Positions 1 to 7,593 of a stretch of 64,000 nt of DNA are shown here, one piece after another (positions within the stretch are counted from its first letter, which is position 1; every line of letters starts with the position of its first letter). The notes under the pieces were generated by a model, which saw only the letters and a program-made list of their open reading frames with translations, was not told the DNA's origin and did no database searches. The DNA comes from Treponema berlinense (GTDB taxonomy: Bacteria; Spirochaetota; Spirochaetia; Treponematales; Treponemataceae): the NCBI RefSeq assembly GCF_900167025.1, contig NZ_FUXC01000002.1, positions 186,001 to 250,000 of the forward strand, written 5' to 3'. The position numbers and the translations under genes are program-made.

Positions 1-257
1 TCAAAAAGTACGATGATAGAAGTACAAACATCGAACAAATTTCGACCTATTTGCAGAATATGCCGCCAAAAACGGCAGTTGAGCAGCTTCTCGGAATGGA
101 CGATCAGGATATAATCGACATTTTCCGAAAAACCGATGCCCAGGCTTTGGCTTCAAACACCGCCTCTATGACTTCTGTATGGCTTATGAATATGCCTTCG
201 GAAAGAGCTGCGGTAATTCAGCGAAAAATGGCGAGCAAGCCGGAAAAACTCGACTGA
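1..257 (+). CDS. flbB: FlbB/MotE-like flagellar protein, C-terminal fragment
   Basis: The reading frame is open from base 3 to the stop at 255-257, so only the last 84 or so residues are present and the start lies upstream of the window. The visible part has the alternating MgtE-N/FliG-like pattern (EQLLGMDDQDIIDIFRKTD, then an SVWLMNMPSERAAVIQ segment) seen in spirochaetal FlbB and MotE chaperone-like proteins. In spirochaetes FlbB helps build the periplasmic collar of the flagellar motor. Its position directly before fliK, flgD and flgE fits the spirochaetal flagellar operon. The name rests on this motif and on context, because the coiled-coil and membrane part is not visible. Confidence 0.65.
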   Translation, partial: KKYDDRSTNIEQISTYLQNMPPKTAVEQLLGMDDQDIIDIFRKTDAQALASNTASMTSVWLMNMPSERAAVIQRKMASKPEKLD

Positions 258-331
258 GCCTGCCTTTTTAGCTAAAAATGCAAAAATCGGAACTTTTTTA
301 GGTGTTTGATTTACGACCGGAGGTTCTGATT

Positions 332-1702
332 ATGCAGGGCGTTCAACTTGATTCTTTTGTGCCTCAAATTCAGACAAAGCAAATTTCTGCCCAAAAATTT
401 TCTGGAGAAGGCGAATCGTTTTTAGAAATGGTTCATTCTCAGCAGAGTAAAATCGAAGAAACTTCAAAAGAAAAAAACTTAGGTTTGAAGGCGGATTCTG
501 ATTCTGAAAAAGACGAAAAACTCGAAAAATCTGAAAAATCTCCGTCAGAAAACAAAAATGCAGAAAATGCAGTTCTGGCTTTGCTAAAAAACGGCCAGAT
601 GGAAGAAATTCCTGCCGAAAAAATAGATTTAACTGACGAGCTAAAAAATCTTTCGCTTGAAGATTCTCTTGAATCTGAAAAAACTGGAAAAACTCAAATT
701 TCTCAGGAGCAGTTAAAATGGCTAAAAACTCCTGTTGTAAAAAATATTTCAGAAACAGACGAAATTGAAGAAATGTCTTCCGAGGATTTTGCGGAACTTA
801 TTGACAGTGCTATTGAATTTATTCCGGGACAAGCAAGCAACGAGGAACTTTTGGAAAAAGCTCAGAATCTTGCCTTAAAAGATCCTGAAATGTTTCTAAA
901 AAACGCGGAAAATCTTTCAGAAACTCAGGGCGAAACTGTTGTTTTGAACGAAGAATTAAAATTCTCCAAAAATAATTCAAAACTTTCTGATGAAAACGAA
1001 GAAAAATTAAAACAGACAAAAAAATCTGCAAAAATTCAGGTGACTGATTTACGGACAGAAAAAATCGATTCAAAATCCGCTGAAATTCAGGTTGAAAAAA
1101 CAAAGGAACGCAAGGATTTTAATCTTGCTTATAAAAAACAGAACGAAAATACTGTTCAATTTACAATGGATTTTTCAAATTCTGTAAACCAGAACATAAC
1201 TGCTTCTGACACTCAGAGCGCCGCAGCAAACGGTTCGACTTTTCAGAATATGCTTTCAAATGCAATTCAGGCAAATGCGCCGGATTTTGTAAAGGCAGGA
1301 AATATAGTTTTGCGCGACAATAACACTGGAAGCATAAATCTTGTAATGCATCCGGAAAAACTCGGAAACGTAAAAATTGCCTTGAACCTTTCGGACAAAA
1401 CAGTTTCGGCTTCGATAACCGTTCACTCGCAGGAAGCGTATAATGCCGTAAAAGACAGCATTGCCGCTCTTAAAAATGCTTTTGCCGGCAGTGGTTTTGA
1501 AACAGGAGAATTCAACTTGAATTTTGCAAATCAGGGCGGTCAGTTTGCACAAAATCATGAACAAAATTCTCAAGACGGACAGTCGCAGTTTTTTGCAAAC
1601 CGGGTTTATTCAGAATATACAGCGGACGGAGGAGCACTTGCAGATGAAAAAGTTGCCCGCTATGTCGAGAATAACAGTTATGCTGTGAATATTGTTGCAT
1701 AA
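332..1702 (+). CDS. fliK: Flagellar hook-length control protein FliK
   Basis: FliK sets hook length and switches the export apparatus from hook to filament substrates. The first 300 or so residues are low-complexity, rich in Glu, Lys and Ser, as is common for the ruler part. The C-terminal domain (about residues 320-410) carries the conserved hook-control pattern, with the stretch SINLVMHPEKLGNVKIALNL and a following beta-rich segment. I chose ATG 332 because a GGAGG site (319-323) lies 8 bases before it; a GTG at 302 in the same frame has no such site. It sits between flbB and flgD and is presumably transcribed with them. Confidence 0.85.
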   Translation: MQGVQLDSFVPQIQTKQISAQKFSGEGESFLEMVHSQQSKIEETSKEKNLGLKADSDSEKDEKLEKSEKSPSENKNAENAVLALLKNGQMEEIPAEKIDLTDELKNLSLEDSLESEKTGKTQISQEQLKWLKTPVVKNISETDEIEEMSSEDFAELIDSAIEFIPGQASNEELLEKAQNLALKDPEMFLKNAENLSETQGETVVLNEELKFSKNNSKLSDENEEKLKQTKKSAKIQVTDLRTEKIDSKSAEIQVEKTKERKDFNLAYKKQNENTVQFTMDFSNSVNQNITASDTQSAAANGSTFQNMLSNAIQANAPDFVKAGNIVLRDNNTGSINLVMHPEKLGNVKIALNLSDKTVSASITVHSQEAYNAVKDSIAALKNAFAGSGFETGEFNLNFANQGGQFAQNHEQNSQDGQSQFFANRVYSEYTADGGALADEKVARYVENNSYAVNIVA

Positions 1703-1789
1703 TTGCTGCGGATTTTAACAAAAAACTAAACTGAAGAAAAATTTTGCCGAAAAATTTTATAAGTGCTTGCAGAAAGCTGGGAGAAAAAA

Positions 1790-2230
1790 ATGAGTTTTAC
1801 AACAACAATGAATGCGACAGAAAAGTTTCAGACTCAAAATGCAGTTGATTCATTTAACAAAACTTTGACTGTAAACGGTCGTAAAACCAGTAACGAATTA
1901 GGAAAAGATGATTTTTTGAAGATTCTGATTGCTCAGCTTTCAAATCAGGATCCGACAAATCCTCTTGAAAACACAGACTTCATTGCCCAGATGGCGCAGT
2001 TCAGTTCTTTGGAGCAGATGACGAATATGAGCCAGGGCTTTGAAAAAATGGCAGGACTTATCAATTCAAGCGAAGCCCAGTCAATGCTCGGAAAGACAGT
2101 TGAAGTTGAAGCGGGCGATGTTGCGGTAAAAGGACAGGTTGAGGCGGCAACAAGAGGAAGTCAGCCGCAGGTTCTTGTAAACGGCATGTATTATAGCATG
2201 GATAAAATAAAAGCAATTTACGGCATTTAA
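1790..2230 (+). CDS. flgD: Flagellar hook capping/scaffold protein FlgD
   Basis: FlgD caps the growing hook and guides FlgE polymerisation in the periplasm. The conserved N-terminal FlgD signature is clear: LGKDDFLKILIAQLSNQDP followed by NPLENTDFIAQMAQFSSLEQM. At 146 residues it is short because the Ig/tudor insert of enteric FlgD is absent; the C-terminal part (TVEVEAGDVAVKGQVEAA) is a compact beta segment. ATG 1790 is preceded by GGGAG at 1779-1783; a GTG at 1763 is in frame but less likely. The gene lies directly upstream of flgE. Confidence 0.9.
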   Translation: MSFTTTMNATEKFQTQNAVDSFNKTLTVNGRKTSNELGKDDFLKILIAQLSNQDPTNPLENTDFIAQMAQFSSLEQMTNMSQGFEKMAGLINSSEAQSMLGKTVEVEAGDVAVKGQVEAATRGSQPQVLVNGMYYSMDKIKAIYGI

Positions 2231-2305
2231 TGCCATTTTGCGGTTGCACCAATAAAAAAAATAACTGTACCAACCTTTGACGGTACATTGAACGAGGGTA
2301 GATAT

Positions 2306-3697
2306 ATGATGAGATCACTTTATTCGGGCGTTTCTGGCCTTCAGAACCACCAGACGAGAATGGATGTAATCGGTAACAACGTTTCCAACGTAAACACAAC
2401 AGGTTTTAAACGTGGCCGTGTTAATTTTCAGGACATGATAAGCCAGCAGATGGCCGGAGCTGCAAAACCGACAGAAGAAAAGGGCGGTGTAAATCCTAAG
2501 GAAGTTGGTCTTGGAATGACAGTTGCTTCAATCGACACCGTATTTACACAGGGAAATCTTCAGTCAACAGGAATTGCAACAGACCTTGCAATCCAGGGAA
2601 ACGGCTTCTTCCTAGAAAAAAACGGCGAAAAATCATACTACACTCGTGCCGGAGCTTTTTCTCTCGACAGCGACGGAACTCTCGTAAATCCAGCAAACGG
2701 TTTTAAGGTACAGGGATATATGGCCCGCGAGATTAACGGCGAAATGGTTCTTCAGACATCTGCCACACCGGAAGACCTTGTAATTCCTGTAGGCTCAAAA
2801 GATCCTGCAAAAGCAACTGCTTCTGTAAAATATGCCTGCAACCTTAACAAGAATACGCCAGAAATTCAGGAAGGAGCTAATGCGGCTGACGTTGCAAAGG
2901 GAACCTGGTCAATTGAAGAAAAAGTTTATGACAGTTTCGGAAACACACACCTTCTTACAATCAATCTTACCCGTGTTCCTGGAGTGGCAAACCAGTGGCG
3001 TGCAGAAGTGAATGTTGATGCAAATAATGCTGACTTTACTCAGACTCGCGTTGGACTTGGTACAACAGACGGAGTTGGCAATACTTTCCTTGTAAATTTT
3101 GATAATACTGGAACTCTCCAGTCAGTGACAGACGAAGCTGGAAATCTTACAAATCCTACGGGAGAAGTAATTCTTCAGGCAAGTTACACTGTACCTGGAG
3201 CAAATCCAAACGAAGACGGAACTCCATACCGTCAGACAATGGATATCAATCTCGGAACAATTGGCAGCCAGAAAAATACTATTACACAGAGCGCTTCGCC
3301 TTCATCAACAAAGGCTTTCTTTCAGGACGGATACACAATGGGGTATCTTGAAAACTTCAAAATCGATTCGTCAGGAATTATTACTGGAGTTTATTCAAAC
3401 GGTTCTAGCCGCACAATCGGACAGCTTGCATTGGCAACTTTTTCAAACCAGAACGGACTTGAAAAAGCAGGTGAAAATACTTATGTAGAAAGCAATAACT
3501 CTGGTCTTGCTAACATCGGTATTTCGGGAATCGCCGGAAAAGGAAGTCTTCTTGCTGGTGCGCTCGAAATGTCTAACGTAGACCTTTCAGAACAATTTAC
3601 GGATATGATTGTTACACAACGTGGTTTCCAGTCAAACGCAAAAACTATTCAGACTGCTGACACATTGCTCGAAACAGTTCTTTCGCTCAAACGCTAG
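2306..3697 (+). CDS. flgE: Flagellar hook protein FlgE, with lysinoalanine cross-link residues
   Basis: FlgE polymerises into the hook, the universal joint of the periplasmic flagellum. The N-terminal D0 helix ([20 protein letters not shown], then [14 protein letters not shown]) and the C-terminal helix ([20 protein letters not shown]) are both intact. Counting from the double methionine at 2306, Lys165 (in GSKDPAKA) and Cys178 (in KYACNLNK) fall at the positions known in T. denticola FlgE to form the self-catalysed lysinoalanine bond between subunits. This agreement also supports the 2306 start. RBS-like GAGGGT lies 5-6 bases upstream. A terminator follows, so the flbD-motA-motB genes that often come next in treponemes are not in this transcript. 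Confidence 0.95.
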   Translation: MMRSLYSGVSGLQNHQTRMDVIGNNVSNVNTTGFKRGRVNFQDMISQQMAGAAKPTEEKGGVNPKEVGLGMTVASIDTVFTQGNLQSTGIATDLAIQGNGFFLEKNGEKSYYTRAGAFSLDSDGTLVNPANGFKVQGYMAREINGEMVLQTSATPEDLVIPVGSKDPAKATASVKYACNLNKNTPEIQEGANAADVAKGTWSIEEKVYDSFGNTHLLTINLTRVPGVANQWRAEVNVDANNADFTQTRVGLGTTDGVGNTFLVNFDNTGTLQSVTDEAGNLTNPTGEVILQASYTVPGANPNEDGTPYRQTMDINLGTIGSQKNTITQSASPSSTKAFFQDGYTMGYLENFKIDSSGIITGVYSNGSSRTIGQLALATFSNQNGLEKAGENTYVESNNSGLANIGISGIAGKGSLLAGALEMSNVDLSEQFTDMIVTQRGFQSNAKTIQTADTLLETVLSLKR

Positions 3698-3718
3698 CGA
3701 TAAATAATTAAAAATCAT

Positions 3719-3766
3719 AGGGCTGTCCCTGGTTAGGTTTTATAACTTTAAGGACAGCCCTTTTTT
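3719..3766 (+). terminator. Rho-independent terminator after flgE
   Basis: A 10-bp perfect stem, AGGGCTGTCC (3719-3728) with GGACAGCCCT (3752-3761), encloses a 23-base loop and is followed by a T run to 3766. It ends the flagellar transcript. Confidence 0.85.
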
Positions 3767-3768
3767 AT

Positions 3769-4078
3769 GCAGGCGGCTCATTCGCTGACGGTGGCATCCT
3801 TGTCACCTTTTCGCCTGTCGGCGCGCTCATTGCGCTTCGAATCCTGCACGGTCTTTTTTCTGTATTTCCGTTTAAAATAAAAAAAGCCTTACTGCATTTA
3901 GTAAGACTTAGTCGGGATGACAGGATTCGCCCTCCAGTCGGACACGTCGTGTGTCCTCCTTGCAGGCGGCTCATTCGCTGACGGTGGCGTCCTTGCCACC
4001 TTTTCGCCTGTCGGCGCGCTCATTGCGCTTCGAATCCTGTGCGGTCTTTTTTCTGTATTTCCGTTTAAAATAAAAAAA
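3769..4078. repeat. Two direct repeats of about 117 bp, spaced 193 bp
   Basis: Copies at 3769-3885 and 3962-4078 differ at about four positions. Each begins GCAGGCGGCTCATTCGCTGA and ends in an ATAAAAAAA tract. On the minus strand each copy lies just downstream of a short hairpin with a T run and of tRNA-Pro 3'-end sequence. This indicates that a unit made of tRNA end, terminator and repeat was duplicated. No open frame of interest is carried. Confidence 0.85.
3912..3929 (-). pseudogene. Stray tRNA-Pro 3'-end fragment
   Basis: These 18 bases match the 3' end of the intact tRNA-Pro (4103-4120 on the plus strand): discriminator base, acceptor strand and half of the T arm. Similarity stops abruptly at 3930. 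The fragment is followed on the minus strand by its own hairpin (CTTAC/GTAAG at 3888-3905) and T run, like the intact gene. It cannot form a tRNA. Confidence 0.7.
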
Positions 4079-4096
4079 CTCACTCTTTTGAGTGAG
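4072..4096 (-). terminator. Terminator of the tRNA cluster
   Basis: On the minus strand a CTCACTC/GAGTGAG stem (4079-4096) is followed by a run of seven T (4072-4078). It lies 6 bases past the tRNA-Pro 3' end. Confidence 0.8.
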
Positions 4097-4102
4097 CTGT
4101 AA

Positions 4103-4175
4103 TCGGGATGACAGGATTCGAACCTGCGACATCTTGGTCCCAAACCAAGCGCGCTACCAGCTGCGCTACATCCCG
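4103..4175 (-). tRNA. tRNA-Pro (TGG)
   Basis: The acceptor stem CGGGATG pairs with CATCCCG. The D arm GCGC-AGCTGGTA-GCGC, the anticodon stem CTTGG/CCAAG with loop TTTGGGA (anticodon TGG), and the T arm GCAGG-TTCGAAT-CCTGT are all intact. The discriminator is A and CCA is not encoded. It is the last gene of a three-tRNA minus-strand cluster. Confidence 0.95.
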
Positions 4176-4191
4176 TGATTATAAAAAAAAG

Positions 4192-4264
4192 TGGGCACTG
4201 AGAGACTCGAACTCCCGACAACCTGGGTGTAAACCAGGGGCTCTACCAACTGAGCTAAATGCCC
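4192..4264 (-). tRNA. tRNA-Val (TAC), copy 2
   Basis: The acceptor GGGCATT pairs with AGTGCCC with one wobble. The anticodon stem CCTGG/CCAGG encloses TTTACAC (anticodon TAC), and the T arm is intact with GTTCGAG. The 73-base sequence is identical to the copy at 4297-4369. CCA is not encoded. Confidence 0.95.
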
Positions 4265-4296
4265 GGATAAAAATTGCTGTCATTTGATAAAAAGAG

Positions 4297-4369
4297 TGGG
4301 CACTGAGAGACTCGAACTCCCGACAACCTGGGTGTAAACCAGGGGCTCTACCAACTGAGCTAAATGCCC
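4297..4369 (-). tRNA. tRNA-Val (TAC), copy 1
   Basis: This is the first gene of the minus-strand tRNA cluster and identical over 73 bases to the next tRNA-Val, which points to a recent tandem duplication or gene conversion. The anticodon loop is TTTACAC. Confidence 0.95.
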
Positions 4370-4390
4370 GTTCCGTCAAACGACTTAGTT

Positions 4391-4419
4391 AATATAACAA
4401 ATGTAAGAAAAAAGTTCAA
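4391..4419 (-). promoter_or_regulatory. Sigma-70 promoter of the tRNA cluster
   Basis: On the minus strand TTGAAC (4414-4419) and TATATT (4391-4396) are separated by exactly 17 bases and lie about 20 bases upstream of the first tRNA-Val. Confidence 0.75.
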
Positions 4420-4457
4420 TACCTTTTTGCTTAAAAAATTGAAAATTTTTAATTTTT

Positions 4458-5189
4458 TTAGTCTTTTATCATTCTGTTCATTGTGTTTTTTATTTCTTCC
4501 CTGAACATTACCAGATCCATGATTTTTAAGGAAACAGTGGTGTCAAGTTCTTTTCGGATTTTATTTTCTGAGATAAGAACTGTATCAAAAGCGTAATTTA
4601 CTTGATCATAGCCAGGACGTTTTACTTCAATTGAAAAATTAAATTTTTTAGTTTCGTCTGCGTTTTCTGCTTCGATTGCTTTTGGCCAAAAACTATAAGA
4701 GCCTTTTGTGCTGCTGTATGTATTCAGCGGATTTGCCCAGGTGATGTCCGCCATATCAACTTCTTTTCCGTCCATTTTAAGTGTTACGGTTGCGTTTGCG
4801 AGAGGTTCAAAAGTGTTTCCTTCGAGAATTGAGCCCTGGATTATTGGAAAGTTAAAAACAGGTTTTTCGCTGGCTTCTACAATGCATTCTGTTCTTGCAG
4901 AAGAGTGGAACGGTCTTTTTGTCGAGCTTATTATTCTGATTCCTTCGATTCCGAGAGCGTCAATATCGGCTTTTATCTGTGCATCTTGCAGAATATCGCG
5001 CGCATGAATAACTCCACGGCCGCTTACAACGTATCTTGGAGCAACACGGTTTAAAACATAACTTATGGCATCTGCCCGGCAATTTTCGCAGTCGCAGGTA
5101 AGCCAGCAGGCATTGACCTCTTTTATCTGATTGTAAAGTTTATTTATCCGATGGCCTACAACTTCTTCCATTAAGTTATGAATATTCAT
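4458..5189 (-). CDS. ComFB-family protein with a C-terminal beta-sandwich-like domain
   Basis: The N-terminal 60 residues match the ComFB (late competence) family: a conserved Cys cluster (CDCENCRAD, C32/C34/C37) followed by AISYVLNRVAPRYVVSGRGV, where the family has an LN-L-P-RYV pattern. ComFB proteins in other phyla bind cyclic dinucleotides, so a second-messenger role is possible here. Residues 110-215 (IIQGSILEGNTFEPLANATV and onward) resemble a carboxypeptidase-regulatory-like beta sandwich. The protein has no signal peptide. ATG 5189 is preceded by GGAG at 9 bases; a GTG at 5192 is also possible. A possible PilZ-like gene lies 1 kb away, but with no evidence of a link. Confidence 0.6.
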   Translation of the reverse strand: MNIHNLMEEVVGHRINKLYNQIKEVNACWLTCDCENCRADAISYVLNRVAPRYVVSGRGVIHARDILQDAQIKADIDALGIEGIRIISSTKRPFHSSARTECIVEASEKPVFNFPIIQGSILEGNTFEPLANATVTLKMDGKEVDMADITWANPLNTYSSTKGSYSFWPKAIEAENADETKKFNFSIEVKRPGYDQVNYAFDTVLISENKIRKELDTTVSLKIMDLVMFREEIKNTMNRMIKD

Positions 5190-5352
5190 CACAAATCACT
5201 CCATTTTTAGTAAAATTCTCTAAAATAATATTTTTAAATTATAAAACAAAAAAAGATTGAGTGCAAATTTTCTGAAAAAATCAGTTTTCCCGGAAAAGCG
5301 GATAAATTTCAGTCTTTAATTTTATATTTTGTTATGATAAAATAAGTTATCG

Positions 5353-6111
5353 ATGTTAAAAAAGTTTGTTTTTTATTTTGCTGTTTTCTGTCTCATTTTT
5401 GTTTCCTGTAAAAACAGCGATATTGGCGATATGAACCAGAATTCATCTTCGTTAAAGTCGGTTGCCGAAAAAAAAATCACCGAAACTGACTGGACTTTTG
5501 AGCTTGAAAAAGACAGGCTTGCTCAGGATATTTCTGTTGTAAACAGTATCGAGAAAAAAATAAAACTTACTCCCCAGGTTTTCTTGAATTCAACTTATTC
5601 AAAAAATTTGGAACCTGTTTTTCCTTGTGTCGAGGGATTTGGTTCTTTAAATACTTCTAATTTTAATTCAGAAATAAAAAAAATGACCGAAGAATTCGCT
5701 TCTTCGCTGTGCAAAAATAAATTTGCTTCAAATCTTTTTGATTCGTCCGATATTTATGAACTCGCGCTTTTTTCTATTGAATTAAAAAATCGCTGGGAAA
5801 AAACTTTTGATTTTCCTTATCCGGAAATTGATGAAAAAAAATCCGAAGAACTCCAAAATCAAGAAAAAACTGGCGAAAATTCTTCTGACGCCGAAAAACA
5901 AACGGTTCAGGAAATTATTCTTTTTGATGAATATATTCTGGGAGAACCTTTTGAAATGAATTCTCTCTGCGAAGTTCCTGTCCGCTTTGTGCAAAAAAAA
6001 GGTTTTGTCGATGTAGTTCTTTATTTTTTCAAGAATCCTAATGGAAACTGGAAAATCAACCAGCTGCAGATTTTAAAAATGCAGAAAAAATTCAAAAAGG
6101 ATGTAAGATAA
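5353..6111 (+). CDS. Hypothetical lipoprotein
   Basis: Residues 1-19 form a lipoprotein signal (Lys-Lys, hydrophobic core, then LIFVSC with Cys19 as lipidation site). The remaining 230 residues are charged, with a Glu/Lys-rich insert around 160-185 and a C-terminal segment (PVRFVQKKGFVDVVLYFF) of beta character. No family is recognised. It precedes the next gene by about 85 bases, in the same direction. The start has no strong ribosome site, so expression may be low or the start may differ. Confidence 0.6.
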   Translation: MLKKFVFYFAVFCLIFVSCKNSDIGDMNQNSSSLKSVAEKKITETDWTFELEKDRLAQDISVVNSIEKKIKLTPQVFLNSTYSKNLEPVFPCVEGFGSLNTSNFNSEIKKMTEEFASSLCKNKFASNLFDSSDIYELALFSIELKNRWEKTFDFPYPEIDEKKSEELQNQEKTGENSSDAEKQTVQEIILFDEYILGEPFEMNSLCEVPVRFVQKKGFVDVVLYFFKNPNGNWKINQLQILKMQKKFKKDVR

Positions 6112-6195
6112 AAAAGCCGAAAATGTCGTCTGTTTTTATCTTTAAAAGTTTGCGTTGCAAATTTTTTTAATCTTGACTTTTTATAGGAGAGATAG

Positions 6196-7194
6196 TTGCA
6201 AAATCAGGAATCAAAAAATCAATCAGGCGTACAAAAAAATTCTTCGCAGTTGACAGGAATTGAACGCCAGCTTGTCCTTCAATATTTAATGGACGCAAAT
6301 GTTCCTGTAACTTTGACAGAAGAAATTGAACTTGGTCAGGAAAAAGCGGCTGAGAACGAAAAATCCGAAAACGGGCACAGAATACGGACTGTGGCTTCGG
6401 GCGTTTTTCCTGTTGCTCTTCCGGGAGAGCAGATAACTGTCCTTGATCAGGGAATAATTCTCTTAAAAAATCCGCCGGAAAGCGTAAAGGTTTTTGATGG
6501 AAAAAAAGTCCGGGTTCAATTTTATTTTAACAGGCTCGGACTCTATTTTATAACGACAGTCAAAACCGTAAAATCCGGACTTGCGCTTGTGATTCCTTCG
6601 GTTATCAGCAAAATTCAGGAAAAAGAAACAAAAAAAACTGAAAATTTTTCGGCAGTTTTGTGCTTTAATTCAAATTCTTCTTCGGAAAAAAATATTTCTT
6701 CGAGCGTAAATTGCGGTTTTTCGCCGGAGTATCCGCTTTTTGTAAATCCAAAGTGGAGCGATGTTGAAGAGCCAAACCAGCAGGAAGCAAAAAAATACCT
6801 TGAAAAATTTGTCATGCTTTTGCGTTCTGACGGAAAATCCATCGGAAACGGACTCTTTTTGATTTCGGTAGTGCGTTTTCTTTCAGATAAAAATTTTAGC
6901 CAAAATCAGTCAATTGAAGGCCGGAAAAATCCTCCGCAGATAATTTACATAGACCACGAAAGGCTTGTGCTTGCCGCCAAAAAAGAAAATATCATCGTAA
7001 ACAAAGATGAGGAATATTCTGTTGTTCTAGGCTTTCCGATTTCCAAAGGCCCGATAAAAGAGAGGACTGTCTACGCGGTTTTTACGGTTGAAAATATTTT
7101 TGAAGACGACTTGAACCAAAAATGCTGCGCCGTCTGCCGTTACAAAAATATAAAAGAAGAAGACGTCCGCTATCTGGAGGATAAAAAGAATTAA
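6196..7194 (+). CDS. Possible two-domain PilZ/YcgR-like protein
   Basis: TTG 6196 follows AGGAGA (6185-6190) closely and is the only well-placed start. The N-terminal half (residues 60-150) has a beta pattern with KKVRVQFYFNRLGLYFIT and GLALVIPSVISKIQE, like the N-terminal barrel and linker of YcgR-type proteins. The C-terminal half (residues 190-330) could be a second barrel, but the RxxxR and D/N-x-S-x-x-G motifs that bind c-di-GMP are not clear. If it is a PilZ protein, its ligand binding is divergent. An alternative is a treponeme-specific protein of unknown function. Confidence 0.4.
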   Translation: MQNQESKNQSGVQKNSSQLTGIERQLVLQYLMDANVPVTLTEEIELGQEKAAENEKSENGHRIRTVASGVFPVALPGEQITVLDQGIILLKNPPESVKVFDGKKVRVQFYFNRLGLYFITTVKTVKSGLALVIPSVISKIQEKETKKTENFSAVLCFNSNSSSEKNISSSVNCGFSPEYPLFVNPKWSDVEEPNQQEAKKYLEKFVMLLRSDGKSIGNGLFLISVVRFLSDKNFSQNQSIEGRKNPPQIIYIDHERLVLAAKKENIIVNKDEEYSVVLGFPISKGPIKERTVYAVFTVENIFEDDLNQKCCAVCRYKNIKEEDVRYLEDKKN

Positions 7195-7265
7195 GGTTTG
7201 AGCGAGGAAAACGCGTTGTGCAGTCTGTAAAAGTTTTTGCACGGACAAAAAAAATCTTGAAATTA

Positions 7266-7420
7266 AAAATTTATGGCGTCTCCGGCGCTATGCGCCGGCC
7301 GGCTGTTGCACAGTTCGCTTGCGCTCTAAGTCCTCGGCGCGCAATGGCGCGCCTGCGGTCTTTGTCGGCGCATTGTTAAAACAATCCGCCGCCACTGCTC
7401 CATAGCCTGACGCAAAAAAA
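7266..7420. repeat. GC-rich intergenic palindromes
   Basis: A block much richer in GC than its surroundings contains three inverted repeats. These are CCGGCGC/GCGCCGG (7282-7298, 3-base centre), GGCGCGC/GCGCGCC (7336-7353, 4-base centre) and ATTGTT/AACAAT (7369-7382). No coding frame is convincing. It has the look of a short dispersed intergenic element. Confidence 0.55.
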
Positions 7421-7468
7421 CGTGAAAAAAAGCGATGCACAATTAAAAGAAATATGTTATACTCGCAA

Positions 7469-7496
7469 TTGACAGAGAAAATCGGAGAGGCATAAT
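7469..7496 (+). promoter_or_regulatory. Sigma-70-like promoter abutting the microsatellite
   Basis: A perfect TTGACA (7469-7474) is followed after 16 bases by CATAAT (7491-7496). Transcription would begin near 7503, inside the pentanucleotide repeat. A second TATACT box at 7458-7463 lacks a matching -35. The GGAGAGG between the two boxes could instead be a ribosome site for the TTG at 7498. Confidence 0.55.
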
Positions 7497-7497
7497 C

Positions 7498-7563
7498 TTG
7501 TCAGAACAGAACAGAACAGAACAGAACAGAACAGAACAGAACAGAACAGAACAGAACAGATAA
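7498..7563 (+). CDS. Short repeat-encoded ORF (21 codons), possibly phase-variable
   Basis: TTG 7498 lies 7 bases after GGAGAGG (7484-7490). The frame runs through the whole pentanucleotide repeat and reads Met-Ser, then a cycling Glu-Gln-Asn-Arg-Thr pattern, ending at TAA 7561 right after the last unit. Because the repeat is five bases long, gain or loss of units changes the frame. One other frame continues 26 codons to a TAG at 7638, through MSTERPLYCARLNWRVPV. Neither product resembles a known protein. It may be a non-coding leader instead. Confidence 0.3.
   Translation: MSEQNRTEQNRTEQNRTEQNR
7502..7560 (+). repeat. Pentanucleotide microsatellite (CAGAA), 11.8 copies
   Basis: A perfect, uninterrupted tandem array of the five-base unit CAGAA runs over 59 bases, directly downstream of a good promoter and a possible TTG start. 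Perfect arrays of this length usually change copy number by slipped-strand mispairing, the classic basis of phase variation. Confidence 0.95.
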
Positions 7564-7593
7564 ATAATACACTTTCAATATTCATGTCTACAG

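Noticed and set aside
3898-4379. Minus-strand ORFs over the tRNA cluster
   Set aside because: They translate tRNA genes and the flanking direct repeats; repeated peptides such as SSVGRAPGLHPG are tRNA artefacts.
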